This document shows, one piece after another, positions 42,802-54,394 of a stretch of 64,000 nucleotides of DNA. Made by a program: the position numbers and the translations under genes. This DNA comes from Macrosoma leucophasiata (lineage: Eukaryota; Arthropoda; Insecta; Lepidoptera; Hedylidae): NCBI GenBank assembly GCA_036365455.1, contig JAWQUS010000017.1, positions 6,696,001-6,760,000 on the forward strand, in the 5' to 3' direction. The notes under the pieces were generated by a model. That model saw only the letters and a program-made list of their open reading frames with translations. It did no database searches and was not told where the DNA came from. Positions within the stretch are counted from its first letter, which is position 1. Each line of letters opens with the position of its first letter.

Positions 42802-43335
42802 TATTGCACATCGACCTTAGAAACGAGATTTCAGCGATTCTCGGCTGTGTAGGGCGTTATCTCTTTCGCACACTACCTACGTGACTTTTTTTTTAATGTT
42901 ATGGCATCGCTATTACGCATTTTGCCAGTGTCAAGTAAAACGATATTTTGTATTCGTAATAAGTGGCGTAAAAGTCAGAGTCAGTCAGTCAATTTAAAGC
43001 GATGGCTACTTTACCAGAACATTTACAATGAAGTTTTGGAGGCAACCCGAAAGGACGTGTTTTCGCACTGTTATTCTATTTCACTATGCACGGGCACTGT
43101 AATAAGCCTATATCAAACAAAATGCCACAAACTTTATTTAATATAACTCAAAATTACACCAAGATGCCGCTATCAAGGTTCCCGCCAAAAAAAAATCTGT
43201 TTGACGTTTAATATTTGATCATCAATTTTGACCAACGTCGCATACGAATGCTTACGTATGCAGTGTGCAATAGAGATAACGCTCTACGAAGTCGAAACTA
43301 GCCGATTGTCTCTTTCTTAAGCGCGATGTGCAATA
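42802..43335. mobile_element. MITE with TTGCACATCGAG ends, copy 2 (long)
   Basis: Left end TATTGCACATCGACCTTAG with gggcgttatctctttcgcac. Right end inverse (gcaatagagataacgctcta, GCGCGATGTGCAATA). The flanking TA on both sides suggests a TA target. At 534 bases it is longer than the ~205-base relatives. No transposase. Confidence 0.68.
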
Positions 43336-43391
43336 TTTCTTGGGAGGTAAGTACTGTAGGCACTTTTTGTGTTAAATAATTATTTTTTTAC

Positions 43392-43868
43392 TAGTGGTAG
43401 AATTAAGAAAAAGTCGGAGCCTAGTAGCTTGAGGCCGAGTACCACCGCATTAACTTATCTTTCTGAGGCCAAATGATTGTGTTACTTTACTGGTGGTAGA
43501 GCTCCAGTGGCGGAGCTCGCGGGTATAGGCACCACCGCATTACCTTATTTACTTGCCGCTAAATGGGAGTGTTCAGCACTGTCGTGTTCCGGTCAGGTGG
43601 TAATGTACGGCCTCAGGCACCTTAGGCCTCAGGAGTGGTAACGCATCTGCATTTTGACCTTGGTCTTCGTGTGAGTGTCTATAGGTTGCAGTCATCACTT
43701 AACATCAATATGAACTGCATGCTTGTTTCCCACTTCCGGATTACATAAAAAAAATAACAATTATATGAGCCTCTTGTTTTTGTGTAGACGTCTATAGGCT
43801 GCAATATTCACTCACCATCAATATGAACCGCATGCATGTTTGTCACTCACACATCATTACATAAAAAA
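43392..43868 (+). repeat. Cluster of three Rep-A copies
   Basis: A degraded head (43,392-43,480), a near full-length copy (43,488-43,752, with a deletion in the middle) and a tail piece (43,775-43,868) follow each other in the same orientation. Confidence 0.75.
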
Positions 43869-43869
43869 A

Positions 43870-44584
43870 TACACTACAGAGTCACACCAAATGAATATTT
43901 GTACGTACGACATAATTTTAAATTGCAAATTTCCATCGTAGTCACCTACGGGCAATAAACCGCCAATCCTGCATTGTGTGGCTCGCGTTAACTAGCAAAA
44001 TAACTATCCATTGTTCTTATAAAATTACATTGAAAACTTCCACAATCCACTGGCATGAAATGCAGCGTTCTCGTAATAGTTGCATTATAAAGTGAAGCCA
44101 TTTTTGATTTCGCTTGTAAGAACATATCTGCTCATCGCTACAATGGTTAGCCGTTCTGTAAATAAAGAAGGAATAAAACCCAATTACGGCAGGAAAATGG
44201 AATTTTCGTTAAAATTTCACTGGAACCTACTGCTCTCAATGTAAACAAAGCAAATGGATAAAGTTGCTAAGAGCGTTAATGCAATCATAGCGCGCCCCGC
44301 AACTTGCGAGTGGACTTGCGAGTGGCCGACGAAAAATAATAACCACGATGTTTTTGGTCGTATGACGTCATAATGCAATGAATTATGAATCCATAAAATG
44401 ACGTCAAAAATATTTGTTTCTGGTAGTTGGAGCTGAAAACAGCAGAATACTAAATATAGATATATCTATTTCGGGTAGTTGCAAAATTAACATCTTAAAA
44501 ATTTATCTCAGTTTTTATTTTAGCTAATAAATAGTTTAAAGTATATTTTTATGATAAATATTAATATATAACTAAAGTTACCCA
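43870..44584. other. Unannotated sequence
   Basis: No gene or repeat was recognised up to the start of the LINE. Confidence 0.4.
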
Positions 44585-44650
44585 CCGGCAGTTGTTTCCT
44601 GAATATAAGTTCACATCACTTATCACTTGTTTGCACTTAAATAAATCGTC

Positions 44651-45391
44651 ATGGAGTCCATCAACATCACCCTGACTAGTATGCAGCAGATGTTCACAGA
44701 ACAAATGGACAAGTTCCAGCGGGAACTCCAGAAGACATCTCCATCAGCCCCCACGCCTTCCACAGCATCACTTGCAGCGGAATTCAGTACCTTTCGAAAG
44801 TTTATGGTTCTGGCATTGAACACCTTACAGCAACAAGTGGATCTCTTATCGAAGGAACTGGACAGGCAGGAGATGAGAACTCGCAGGAAAATGTTGCTAT
44901 TCCATGGTGTGACGGAAGGCAAAGATGAAGATCTCCAGACTGTCATCTTCAGTTTGATAGCGGACAAACTTGATATCTCCGACCTATCCAGCACGTCCAT
45001 AAGTCGTAGTCAGCGTATGGGACGCCGTGGTGATAAACCTAGGCCGATCTTGATAAAATTCAGAGATGCTGCTGTGAGAAATCGAGTCTGGTATGCTAAG
45101 ACTCACTTTAAAGGGTCGGGTATTACACAATCCGAGTTTTTAACAAAACCGAGACACGATGCGTTCATGAAGGCTCGGCAACGCTTCGGGGTCACTAAAT
45201 GCTGGTCAAAGGATGGACTGATTCACATTATTGGCCCTGAGGGATCTCGACATCGCATTGAAACCTTGGCGGAGCTGGAGAAGATCGCGGTTTCGGCGGA
45301 GCCTGAGAATGTGAAGGCTGGACCATCCAAGACAGCACCGGTTGATAAGTTCACTGCCCAACGCTCAAAGCGTGAAAAAGTTCGGAAGTAA
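44651..45391 (+). CDS. LINE ORF1 protein
   Basis: 246 residues, intact. ORF1 proteins of LINEs bind the element RNA and act as chaperones in the ribonucleoprotein. The N-terminal 100 residues are likely a coiled coil (MQQMFTEQMDKFQREL, LNTLQQQVDLLSKELDRQEM). Next comes an RRM-like domain starting RRKMLLFHGV and including IRPILIKF-type words (RPILIKFRD), then a C-terminal domain (LTKPRHDAFMKARQRFG, KDGLIHI). This is the coiled-coil/RRM/CTD layout of transposase_22-like ORF1p rather than a zinc-knuckle type. The start is the first ATG after the 5' UTR. The antisense frame over its first half is a shadow. Confidence 0.8.
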   Translation: MESINITLTSMQQMFTEQMDKFQRELQKTSPSAPTPSTASLAAEFSTFRKFMVLALNTLQQQVDLLSKELDRQEMRTRRKMLLFHGVTEGKDEDLQTVIFSLIADKLDISDLSSTSISRSQRMGRRGDKPRPILIKFRDAAVRNRVWYAKTHFKGSGITQSEFLTKPRHDAFMKARQRFGVTKCWSKDGLIHIIGPEGSRHRIETLAELEKIAVSAEPENVKAGPSKTAPVDKFTAQRSKREKVRK

Positions 45392-45787
45392 TGTTGTGGT
45401 TATGCTTTTCTCCTTTTTAAATTGTTAAAACTTGACAGCGTGATACCCGCTCTTTTTTGTCATAATTTATAATTTATTGCTTTCTTGTAGGGTTAATTTC
45501 TAATTGCTTGCTTTGACGTGCGGTGACAGATGTCATCTGTGACACTCATTGGTGCCACATATGACAGCTTCCACTGCAGATAAAAAATTGGTTTATGCCA
45601 CAGACCATTAAGTGCTGTTTTTCTAATAATAGTGATGTATTATTACTGTGTTGCTCGTGTCACTCGTGTGATGTAAATTGTATTTTATTGTTTTCGTTTA
45701 TTTTTAAAGCTGGTGGGTGAAAAACTAATTGTAATTGTTTAAACTTTACGTATTTTAAGTCACAGGTTAGCTAATAAGTAGCTAAGC

Positions 45788-45813
<26 letters not shown>
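45788..45813. repeat. (TA)n microsatellite
   Basis: A pure TA run between ORF1 and ORF2 of the LINE. Confidence 0.9.
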
Positions 45814-45821
<8 letters not shown>

Positions 45822-45896
45822 TATTTTATTTATTCTATTTTTATTTAATATTAATACATATTTATTTGTATATAACATATAATATATTACTTACTA

Positions 45897-48840
45897 ATGT
45901 CGGATAGCAGTAGTAGCAGCCAAAATGATTCTTTTCATTCTATACATTCCTCTGCTGGTTCAAATAGTGGTAGTTTTGTTAGTCTTCCCTCTCTTAATGA
46001 AACTCTTCACTCTTACTTCTCAGATTCACTGAAAAACTTTAATGTCATACATATTAACGCGCAAAGTATTCCTGCCCATTTTTCAGATATGTTAGCATCA
46101 TTTGATAATACTAATATACATGCCATCCTAGTCTCCGAGTCGTGGTTGAAACCTAGTCTCCCATCGATACTATATCAAATACCAGGTTTTCACCTAATTC
46201 GTAACGATCGCACCGGGCGAGGGGGAGGTGGTGTTGCAATTTATTTACGATCGCATATTCCGTTTTCCATTATCCGTATGTCACCCCAACCCAGTGATGG
46301 TGCAGAAGATCTATTTTTAGAAGTTATCTTTGCTAGCACAAAACTCCTCCTTGGTGTATGTTACAGCCCATCTCTGAATATTGATTATTTTGCATGACTT
46401 GAGAAAAACCTTGTTGACCTGGTACTCAATATAATCACTCGATTATAATGGGTGACTTTAACACCTGTTTGTTAAAGAATGATTTACGTTCAAATCGTCT
46501 CAAATCTCTAGTAAGCTCTGCAAATATGCATATTCTTCCTCTCGCTGCCACTCATTTTTTCCCAAATTCTGCTCCTTCTCTTTTAGACCTAATTTTCGTT
46601 TCTTCGCTTGATCACGTGGCCAAGCATGGCCAATGTTCTGCAGATGCTTTCTCATATCATGATTTAATTTATATATCGTATAAAATTCGTCCCCCTAAGG
46701 TTAAAGCCAAAATTCTTATGCAGCGTAATTTTCGTGGCGTGGATAAAGATAGGTTGCAAGAAGATGCGTCCAAAATTGATTGGACAGTTATAGATCATGC
46801 GAGTGATATTAATGACAAAGTTAATCTTTTTAATTCCTTACTCACGCATCTCTTTGATTTACATGCACCCATGCGTCCAGTCCGCGTCAGGCATCTTCCT
46901 GCTCCATGGCTAACCAACGACATTAAGGCGTTAATAACTAAAAAAAATAATGCTAAATGTAGATTTAAACATAGCCCCAGTGAAATTAATAGGGAAAAAT
47001 ATATATGCTTACGTAATCGCTGCAATAGGGTGTGTAGGGATGCACAGCGACGCCATGTCCATAATTCTGTTTCTAAAGAAGACCCTGCAATGGTGTGGAG
47101 GTTTTTGAAGTCATTGGGAGTTGGTAAAAGTCGAAATACTTCTGAATCTTTAACACGTTTCTTAGACCTTAATTCACTTAATTCGCATTTCACGGCATCG
47201 TCTTGTATAGATGCGACAATTAAAGCGCAAACATTAATTTCGTTGTGTCATACCACTGCTCCGGACTATCCTCTTTTTTTCTTTGAGCAATTTACTGATC
47301 GTGATGTTGAGAGAAATATTCTTACTATTGCCTCTGATGCAGTAGGTAGTGACATGATTAGCAGGAAAATGATCCTTCCTGTCATTAAAATTGTGATTCC
47401 TGTCCTTACTTCTATCCTTAATTACTCCCTCTTAAGCAGTACATTTCCCTCTGCCTGGAAAGATGCTCATATAATACCAGTACCTAAAAAGTCTAATCCA
47501 AAGTCTTTAAATGAGTATCGTCCCATTTCTATCCTTCCCTTCCTATCTAAGGTGCTTGAGCGTCTCATTCATAAACAACTTAGTTCATTTCTTTTAAAAT
47601 TCAACCAACTCAATCCCTTTCAATCAGGATTTCGTCCGGGTCATAGCACTACCACTGCCCTAGTCAAGATAACTGAGGATATCCGGTATGGTATGGAAAA
47701 TGGACAAGTTACTGTGATGGTTTTACTAGATTTTAGTAACGCCTTCAACACAGTCGATTTTGATATCATGCTGGCAATCCTGCAGTCTCTCAACATATCT
47801 CCGACAGTGATTGCGTGGTTTTATAGTTACTTGTTTGGACGCCGACAACGCATTTATTTAGACGATAAGTTCTCTGACTGGTGTGATGTTGTTGCCGGCG
47901 TTCCACAAGGTGGCGTGCTGTCTCCGTTTCTCTTTTCCATTTTCATTAATTCTATTAGCCATCACTTTACTTCTCTCTACCACCTTTATGCAGACGACCT
48001 ACAAATCTATTTGCAAACCGATCTAGAAGATTTACCTAAAGCCATACAATTCATTAACGAAGATTTGGATAGAATTTACCAGTGGAGCAAAACGTATGGC
48101 TTGCAAGTTAATCCGCTTAAAAGTCAAGCGATAATATTTGGTAGCTCTAGGTTGATTAAACGTATTGATTTTTCTACATTGTCTCCTATTCTCTATGATG
48201 GAAAACATATTAATTATTGCGACACTGTGAAGAATCTAGGAGTACAAATGGATAGCTGCATGTCCTGGACTCCTCAAATTAGCGAGGTTAGTAGGAAGAT
48301 GTTTGCCGCTGTCTGTTCACTTCGTAGACTCAGGAATTTCTTGCCCACTGCCACTAAAGTTATGCTTGCTAAATCCATTCTGTTTCCTATTTTAGATTAC
48401 GCTGACATATCTTATCTTGATCTAACCCAGGAGCAGCTAGCCAAGCTTGAGCGTCTTCAAAATCTTTGCATTCGGTTCATATTTGGCTTACGTAAATATG
48501 ACCATATTTCTGAATTTCGTAAACAGCTCCAGTGGCTTCCAATCCATCTTCGCAGGAATACACACATCCTTTCTCTTCTATACTGCCTATTATTTTACCA
48601 GCATTATCCGCAATACCTTAAAAGTCGATTCCAATTCCTATGTCAATCTAATTGCCTTTCTCTTCGTTCTTCCAACAACCGTCTCCTTATGATGCCTCCT
48701 CACTCCTCCTCCTTCTTTGCTAAATCTTTCACTGTTCAAGCTGTTAAGCTGTGGAATTCCTTGCCTCTGACTGTTCGACTAGCACAAACATTGAATCGTT
48801 TAAAAATCGACTGAACAAGTATTATCTGAATCTAGACTGA
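45897..48840 (+). pseudogene. LINE ORF2: endonuclease-reverse transcriptase, disrupted
   Basis: An APE-type endonuclease comes first (INAQS, SESWL, RNDRTGRGGGGVAIY, MGDFNT), then a reverse transcriptase: DAHIIPVPKKSNP, YRPISILPFLSKVLERL, the palm motif LLDFSNAF, GVPQGGVLSPFLF and the catalytic YADD (about 47,987-47,998). A thumb and C-terminal region follow (LWNSLPLTVR). Breaks: a TGA at 46,395 with a frame change before GDFN at about 46,425, and a frame change near 48,790 after which the natural end runs to a TGA at 48,838. The endonuclease motif usually read as SDH appears as SYH. So the copy is nearly complete but defective. The frame 46,448-48,814 alone is 788 residues. Confidence 0.9.
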
Positions 48841-48892
48841 CTAATTTTTCTCCGTATTGTTATTTATGTATGTTTTTCATATGTATAAATGA

Positions 48893-48912
48893 ATATATAT
48901 ATATATATATAT
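48893..48912. repeat. (TA)n microsatellite in the LINE 3' UTR
   Basis: A TA run followed by further AT-rich sequence, just after the end of ORF2. Confidence 0.85.
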
Positions 48913-49250
48913 GTAATATATATCTATATATTTTAAAATGTATTTAAGTAGGTATGAAGGTATATAAAATTAAATATACGTATTTTATTATAAATATATA
49001 AGTAAATATAATATTGAGATATATTAGATAGCGTAATTGTTATAAGATTATTAGTTTTATGTTATTCCTTTAATTTGTACACCCCGTCTTTTTGTTGTTG
49101 ATTTAGATCTCTCTAGTTTTAGGTTGCCTGGAAGAGATCACTTTAAGTGATAAGGCCGCCTATTGTGCATATTTTTAATTTTGTCTTGTTTATTATTTGT
49201 CCTAAAGTGTACAATAAAGAGTATTTATTATTATTATTATTATTATAATA

Positions 49251-51630
49251 CTTATAATAGTATATTAAAATAATAAAAACAATAATAGGCTGTCAAATAA
49301 TATGGATTTGGATTGGTGGCAGTAGACATGTGAGAATGGCACGAATGTGGCTTATTTAACACTCTCCCAGATCAGTCAAGCCTGGTATTCGCAAAAACGA
49401 ATCATGATAATATATGTTATCATTATTCGTGTGATGTGAAGGTATACCTATCGAAACTAATGTCGTGTCGAAATGCTACTTTACGTGACGTTGAATTTAG
49501 TATGAGTTATGTAGATGTTCTTCCACAAACAATAATTTCATAACATTAAAATATTAAAAAGTTACCATATCATTATTTAGGAGGCTTATATAAAATTGCA
49601 ATGCGATGCGAAGCGACGCTGCATCGCAGGAACTTGCGATGCGAATTGTTGCGATGCGATTCATATGACCATACTTTCAACGTGTCGGACGAAATCGCAT
49701 CGCAGCAATTCGCATCGTAAGGTACATTTTCTTTTTCAAGCCTAATGATCAAGTCAATTAATAATCACGTCCACATCAAAGTTGACAAATGAAGCAGACC
49801 AAATGATACAAACCATAATACAGAGCGAAATTTGCAACAAATTTTAAATAATTTGCAAACGAAAAAACCGCAAGTAATCAACGCGACTCAATAATTGAAT
49901 TCCGAATATTTCGGGCCAACGCGTCACTGGCCCATTCGTAGAACCAATATGAATATAGATTGAAATTTAATTCGCCGAAAAGGGGGCAATTAAAATTTTA
50001 AAACCAGTCCAAAATATTCATGTTCGATTGAAATACAGACATTTAAATGGGTGAATGTGAATTTCAAAAAAGTGGTTCGATTTTCGCCTTTGGGCATGAA
50101 GCAAAAAATAAAAAAATATGGTTTCCCAATGTCATGATTGTTATATTTTATTCCTCTAAGTAATCGACTTAATTTTATTGTTAACTTTCCCTGAAAATAT
50201 GGTTGTTTGTTTTGAAATTGAGGTTGGATAAGATATTATGAGATAAATTAAAACTTCACTGATTATGTTAAATTATTGTTCGTCGTAAAAATCTATATTT
50301 TTCAAAAAGGAGCTTCACTACCTTAAACTATTCTTGGTGCGATGCTGGAAACAGTATTCATGCGCGGCTCGGAGCTACGAGCTCAGGTGCTCCCGGTCCT
50401 CCGACGGAGGAACGACTCGTCGGAGATGACATTATTATACGAAGTTTCGCTTGACATATTTTAAGTTAATAAGGAAATTCAAAGCAAAGATAAAAATACA
50501 ATTATATACAGATAAAAACTTTTTCTTCATTATCCACTTTATTTAAGCAAAATTCTGCGTCTGCTTACTGTAGGAATCGAACAACACTGACAAAAAATGG
50601 AGTGCCGCCGCGCAAAAAAGTGATCGTGAGTGTGGTAAGAATTTGGATGTGGTCCACCGATGTGGAGCGCTTCCAAATGGAGTGCCCGTGAATGGCCACG
50701 TTAACACGAACATTACTGTTTTAGTCATTATCAAAATCACTAAAACGACGAAAAAACATAAATGTAAAAAACAAACTATTTACATTGAACAAATCGAATT
50801 GTTTTATTTTCGCTGCTTCGGCTTACATTAAACTTAATTAGGACCACTGTATATTAACGATAACAATTAATTGAATACCAAATATATTGTTGGATTTCGA
50901 TGTTTAAACGGGCATGTTTGCGCTGAATTTAATTTTTCCCTATACAAATAATGTTAGTGCCTCGTGAAACCACATTCGCGTCACTGGGGAGGAATATTTT
51001 ATTGTGTGACTGTATGGCTGTTTCGTAATGAACTTTTATTGGCCTCTGGTTATCGATAGTTTTTCATTTTCAATGTTAGTTATTCTGCTTTTTATATCGG
51101 TGACTTTTGGAGATAAGGACTTATCGACATATCGTTTTATTGAAATTACTGCACTCAGTTTGCTCTTCATCATAGTATACTAAAGTAAACAACAACATTT
51201 TAAGTGCGCTTGCTCATAAGCCTGACAGCATCACTTGGTTAGCTCTCATAAATCATGAAGCGCATTAATTTAATTTTATCAATTGACATTAAATAATAAT
51301 AAGCATTTTATCATTTGAATTCTATTTCTGAGAATGTATGTTCTGAGTTATCAGTTATTTATAAGTTTGGTTTATTGTTGATATTTTTAATTTTAATTAT
51401 TTATAATAAATTTAATTCGATTGTTAAATTTGATTTGATTTTATTTTAAGTTTAACCATCTTATTTTGTTATGTATATGGATGTGAGAAATCTGAAATAA
51501 GTTTTAATTTCACTTAAAGTAAACATTTTTGGTCGATTAATATCATATACGAATATTTTAAAAGGATATGTTAAATGCCATGAAAGTTTTCCTGCATTAA
51601 CGAAGTGAGTAGCGAATACAAAAGTAAGTT
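49251..51630. other. Long unannotated stretch
   Basis: No gene is supported. At 49,610-49,725 the words gcgatgcgaattgttgcgat and 'atcgcatcgcagcaattcgc' form an imperfect inverted repeat that may be a small MITE. A short hairpin (tcctccgacggagga) lies near 50,400. The rest is AT-rich. Confidence 0.4.
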
Positions 51631-51635
51631 TTTCA

Positions 51636-51858
51636 CTGGTGTTAGAGCTCCAGTGATGGAGCTCGCGGGCGTAGACACCACCGCATTTGTAGTGTTCAGC
51701 ACTATCGTGTTCCGGTCAGGTGGTAATGTACGGCTCTGTAATTTCCGGCACAGAGGCTTATCACCTTAGACCTCAGGAGTGGTAACGCATCTGCATTTTG
51801 ACCTCACTTAACATCAATGTGAACTGCAAGCTTGTTTGCCACTTCACACAAAAAACAT
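51636..51858 (+). repeat. Rep-A copy with two internal deletions
   Basis: The head (gagctccagtgatggagctc) is complete. The segment between accaccgcatt and tagtgttcagc is missing, and so is the segment between tttgacctc and acttaacatc. The tail ends 'gcttgtttgccacttcacac' and an A-run. Confidence 0.8.
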
Positions 51859-51859
51859 G

Positions 51860-52655
51860 CGATAGACTATTCGATTTGATTTAAATTACATTTTATTGGT
51901 ATGGCTTCAGTAGTGAAGATTGAATGCGTAGACCCTACAACAATGCCTCTATGTCTTTCGATAGCAATATCCTCTTACTTATTTAGATGTTGCCTAATGT
52001 GTTTTCGATAAGACGCTAATGTATTATTATAGTCCGTTAACTTCTGGCCACCAAGATAGTTATTAGATTAATACTCTACCACTAGTTTTATAGACGTCTA
52101 TAGGAAGCGATGTTCACTTACTTGCGTTGGTCTTATGGTCTTGAAGTAGGTAGCAGATACAGGCCATAAAAAAAAAATGGAAAAATTAATCATTTGCTAA
52201 GACTTTTTAGTATCCTCAAACATAATATGAACTCTCTATTTTCAAGCATGGAACAAAATCGAATAGAACGTCAACTGCGTAATAATTTACCCCCAGACAG
52301 TAAGTGATTAAACATACAACTAATTAAAGTACCTAATGCTTATCCTTAAACTGAGGACTTATCCTTAAACTAAGAACTTATCCTCAACAAATAATCTTTA
52401 AATCGATAATAATTAACGGACAATCGCAATAAGATCGGACCGGACCAATTAGACCCTCATCGATCAGCAACGGACAAGATTATATTGAGACAGTTGACGG
52501 CAAATCTAGGGGTAATTAACGAGTCTCAGTTGACCGATGTACCTAGTGGAATATTTCTCGAAACGACTATATTGTTAATCATTTTCTGTTTAAAAGGACA
52601 CAATTTGTAGTAAATGAAACGGCAATGTATTTATACCAACCCCTTGCTTTTGTGA
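51860..52655. other. Unannotated sequence
   Basis: Nothing recognised. Tandem-like 'cttatccttaaact' words occur near 52,340-52,390. Confidence 0.4.
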
Positions 52656-52656
52656 C

Positions 52657-52790
52657 TGGTGGTAGAGTTGCAGTATCGGAGCTTAAGGGTGTAGACCACT
52701 ACCACATTACCTAATTGATGCCGAAAAATGGTAGCGTAAAGTACTATCGTGTTCCGGTTAGATGGTAATATATGGCTTGTAACAACCCCC
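52657..52790 (+). repeat. Rep-A head half
   Basis: 'ctggtggtagagttgcagta', 'aatggtagcgtaaagtacta', 'gttccggttagatggtaata' then tatggcttgtaacaac. The tail half is missing. Confidence 0.65.
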
Positions 52791-52834
52791 TCAATTCGCC
52801 AGTTACGTCTCGGCCCAGGATATAATATTTTTTA

Positions 52835-53175
52835 TATCAGAAGCTTGAGAGACAAGCAAACGGGCCACCTGATGGAAAGTGGTCACCGTCGACTATAAAC
52901 GCTTGCAACATCCGGGGAGATGCCGATGCACTGTCAGGAAGGACTCGTTTGACGCTAATTTTGAAGAACGCCGTGATTAATCGCCCGGGAAACACTCAAG
53001 AGGGCAGTTCGTTCCACTATTTGCACGTTCTGGGCAAAATTAAACGCGAATCGGACTATCGAGCACTTCCACTTCGATCCAATACAGTGGAACTTCGGAG
53101 GAGGCACCAGATTGAATAGTTCACCAGAGCATTTACCATTGTAGAGGCGATAGAAAATGGACACACATCCAAAGT
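52835..53175 (-). mobile_element. LINE 3' end fragment
   Basis: Minus-strand relative of 29,745-30,120: 'cgggccacctgatggaaagt', 'gttcgttccactatttgcac', 'gtagaggcgatag'. The frame on the minus strand joins it to the neighbouring SINE and is not a gene. Confidence 0.62.
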
Positions 53176-53184
53176 CCTTATAAT

Positions 53185-53340
53185 AATAATAATGGCAACC
53201 CTTTATACGTTTTACTGCTGGACAAGAGTCTCTACGCTTCTTGGGAGGAGGCTTGGAGCTTACTTCACCACGTTGCTCCAATGTGGGTTGGTGGAGATAA
53301 GGGTTAGTGGCCAACCCGCTGTTGGATGTTTTCAATCTGC
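53185..53340 (-). mobile_element. 5S-like SINE, 3' half
   Basis: It begins with the inverted ATT tail (ataataataat) and runs through 'ctgctggacaagagtctcta', 'caccacgttgctccaatgtg' and 'ggccaacccgctgttggatg'. The 5S-like head is missing. Confidence 0.62.
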
Positions 53341-53344
53341 ACAT

Positions 53345-54135
53345 AAGTACACCGCAGACACTCTGCCAAAATTCCATACAAACGTTTAATTTGGTCTCTA
53401 TTACACAGACATCAATCAGTGACGTGTATTTACACGTGCACCTGTGTGCGTAGCACGTACAAAATACCAACCGTCGCCCATAAGAGGGGAGGAGGTTAGG
53501 TGATGCGGGGAAATCGAGCGGGACGTCGAAGTGTCCATTCTATACGTAGTCTTATTACATATTCTCTGACATAAGGCCTGCAACAAGATTTAACATAGGT
53601 GTAACCGATATCAGTCAGAGATTTTTTGGCACCTGTGAGGACATTAATTATCATTCTATTTGCAAAGCAATATAAAAGATAAATTACTTTTTGATATTTG
53701 CTCAAAATTATTGTGAACATTCCTAATTTCCATGTCTTCACAATTTATCAAACCCGATAATATATTATGCAGAGTGTGCTTGTGTTTGCTAAGTCGATTA
53801 GCCTACACTGTTTAGGTTATTAAAGTCATTAGCATATTGGCTAAACTAACAATATCATCTGAAATACATTACAGGGTGCTCGGGGCGGATGACGTCACGC
53901 GTTGGTTTTAGTGGCAAGAGGCATTCGTAATTGCTTGTTCACAATTTATATCCAATAAATTATACTATTATGGTAATATATCGACAACAATTGTTTATTG
54001 TTTGCGGACTAATAAAGTCAATATACTCTCGCTGATCGATATTAAACTAATTCGGTGGCGTAGCGATACGTCTGAAAATTAGGTCACTACAGTAACTTAC
54101 AAAATGGAAATTAAAAAACTTCAAATGTTTTATTT
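53345..54135. other. Unannotated sequence
   Basis: Nothing recognised. Confidence 0.4.
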
Positions 54136-54137
54136 CT

Positions 54138-54375
54138 AACTAACTGACCCGGCAAACTTTGTATTGCCTCAGAATGAAATAATGTGTCAATGGTTTGATG
54201 ATGGACTATTTGTATGGGAAAATGAAATTGGGTTTTTGCTACTCCCCTTCAATTTTTTTATATTTTCTTACCTTTTAAACCTTCCCTGGACTTCCAAAAA
54301 CATTCAAAACCAAATTTAGCCAAATCAGCCCTGCCGTTCTCGAGTTTTAGCGAGACTAACGAACAGCAATTTATT
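54138..54375 (+). repeat. Dispersed repeat R, copy 1
   Basis: It starts 'aactgacccggcaaactttg' and runs through 'gaatgaaataatgtgtcaat', 'cttccctggacttccaaaaa' and 'ctcgagttttagcgagacta' to a (TA)-rich end. The next copy follows about 20 bases later in the same orientation. It has the look of a LINE 3' end, but the family is not certain. Confidence 0.6.
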
Positions 54376-54394
54376 TTTATATATATTCTATAGA

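Larger units (their letters stand above)
44585..49250 (+). mobile_element. CR1/Jockey-type LINE, nearly complete
   Basis: One element with a short 5' UTR, ORF1 (44,651-45,391), a 505-base spacer with a (TA)n run, ORF2 (45,897-48,840 in pieces) and a 3' UTR. The 3' UTR holds a (TA)n block, the stem gatcactttaagtgat, AGGCCGCC, AATAAAG and a tail of TTA triplets (49,224-49,246). A triplet tail instead of poly-A points to a CR1-like or related clade. The 5' boundary is inferred, and no target duplication was located. Confidence 0.85.

Noticed and set aside
46795..47193. 132-residue minus-strand frame
   Set aside because: Antisense to LINE ORF2, with no domain.
52955..53470. 171-residue minus-strand frame
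   Set aside because: It fuses a 5S-like SINE tail with a LINE tail fragment. Not a gene.
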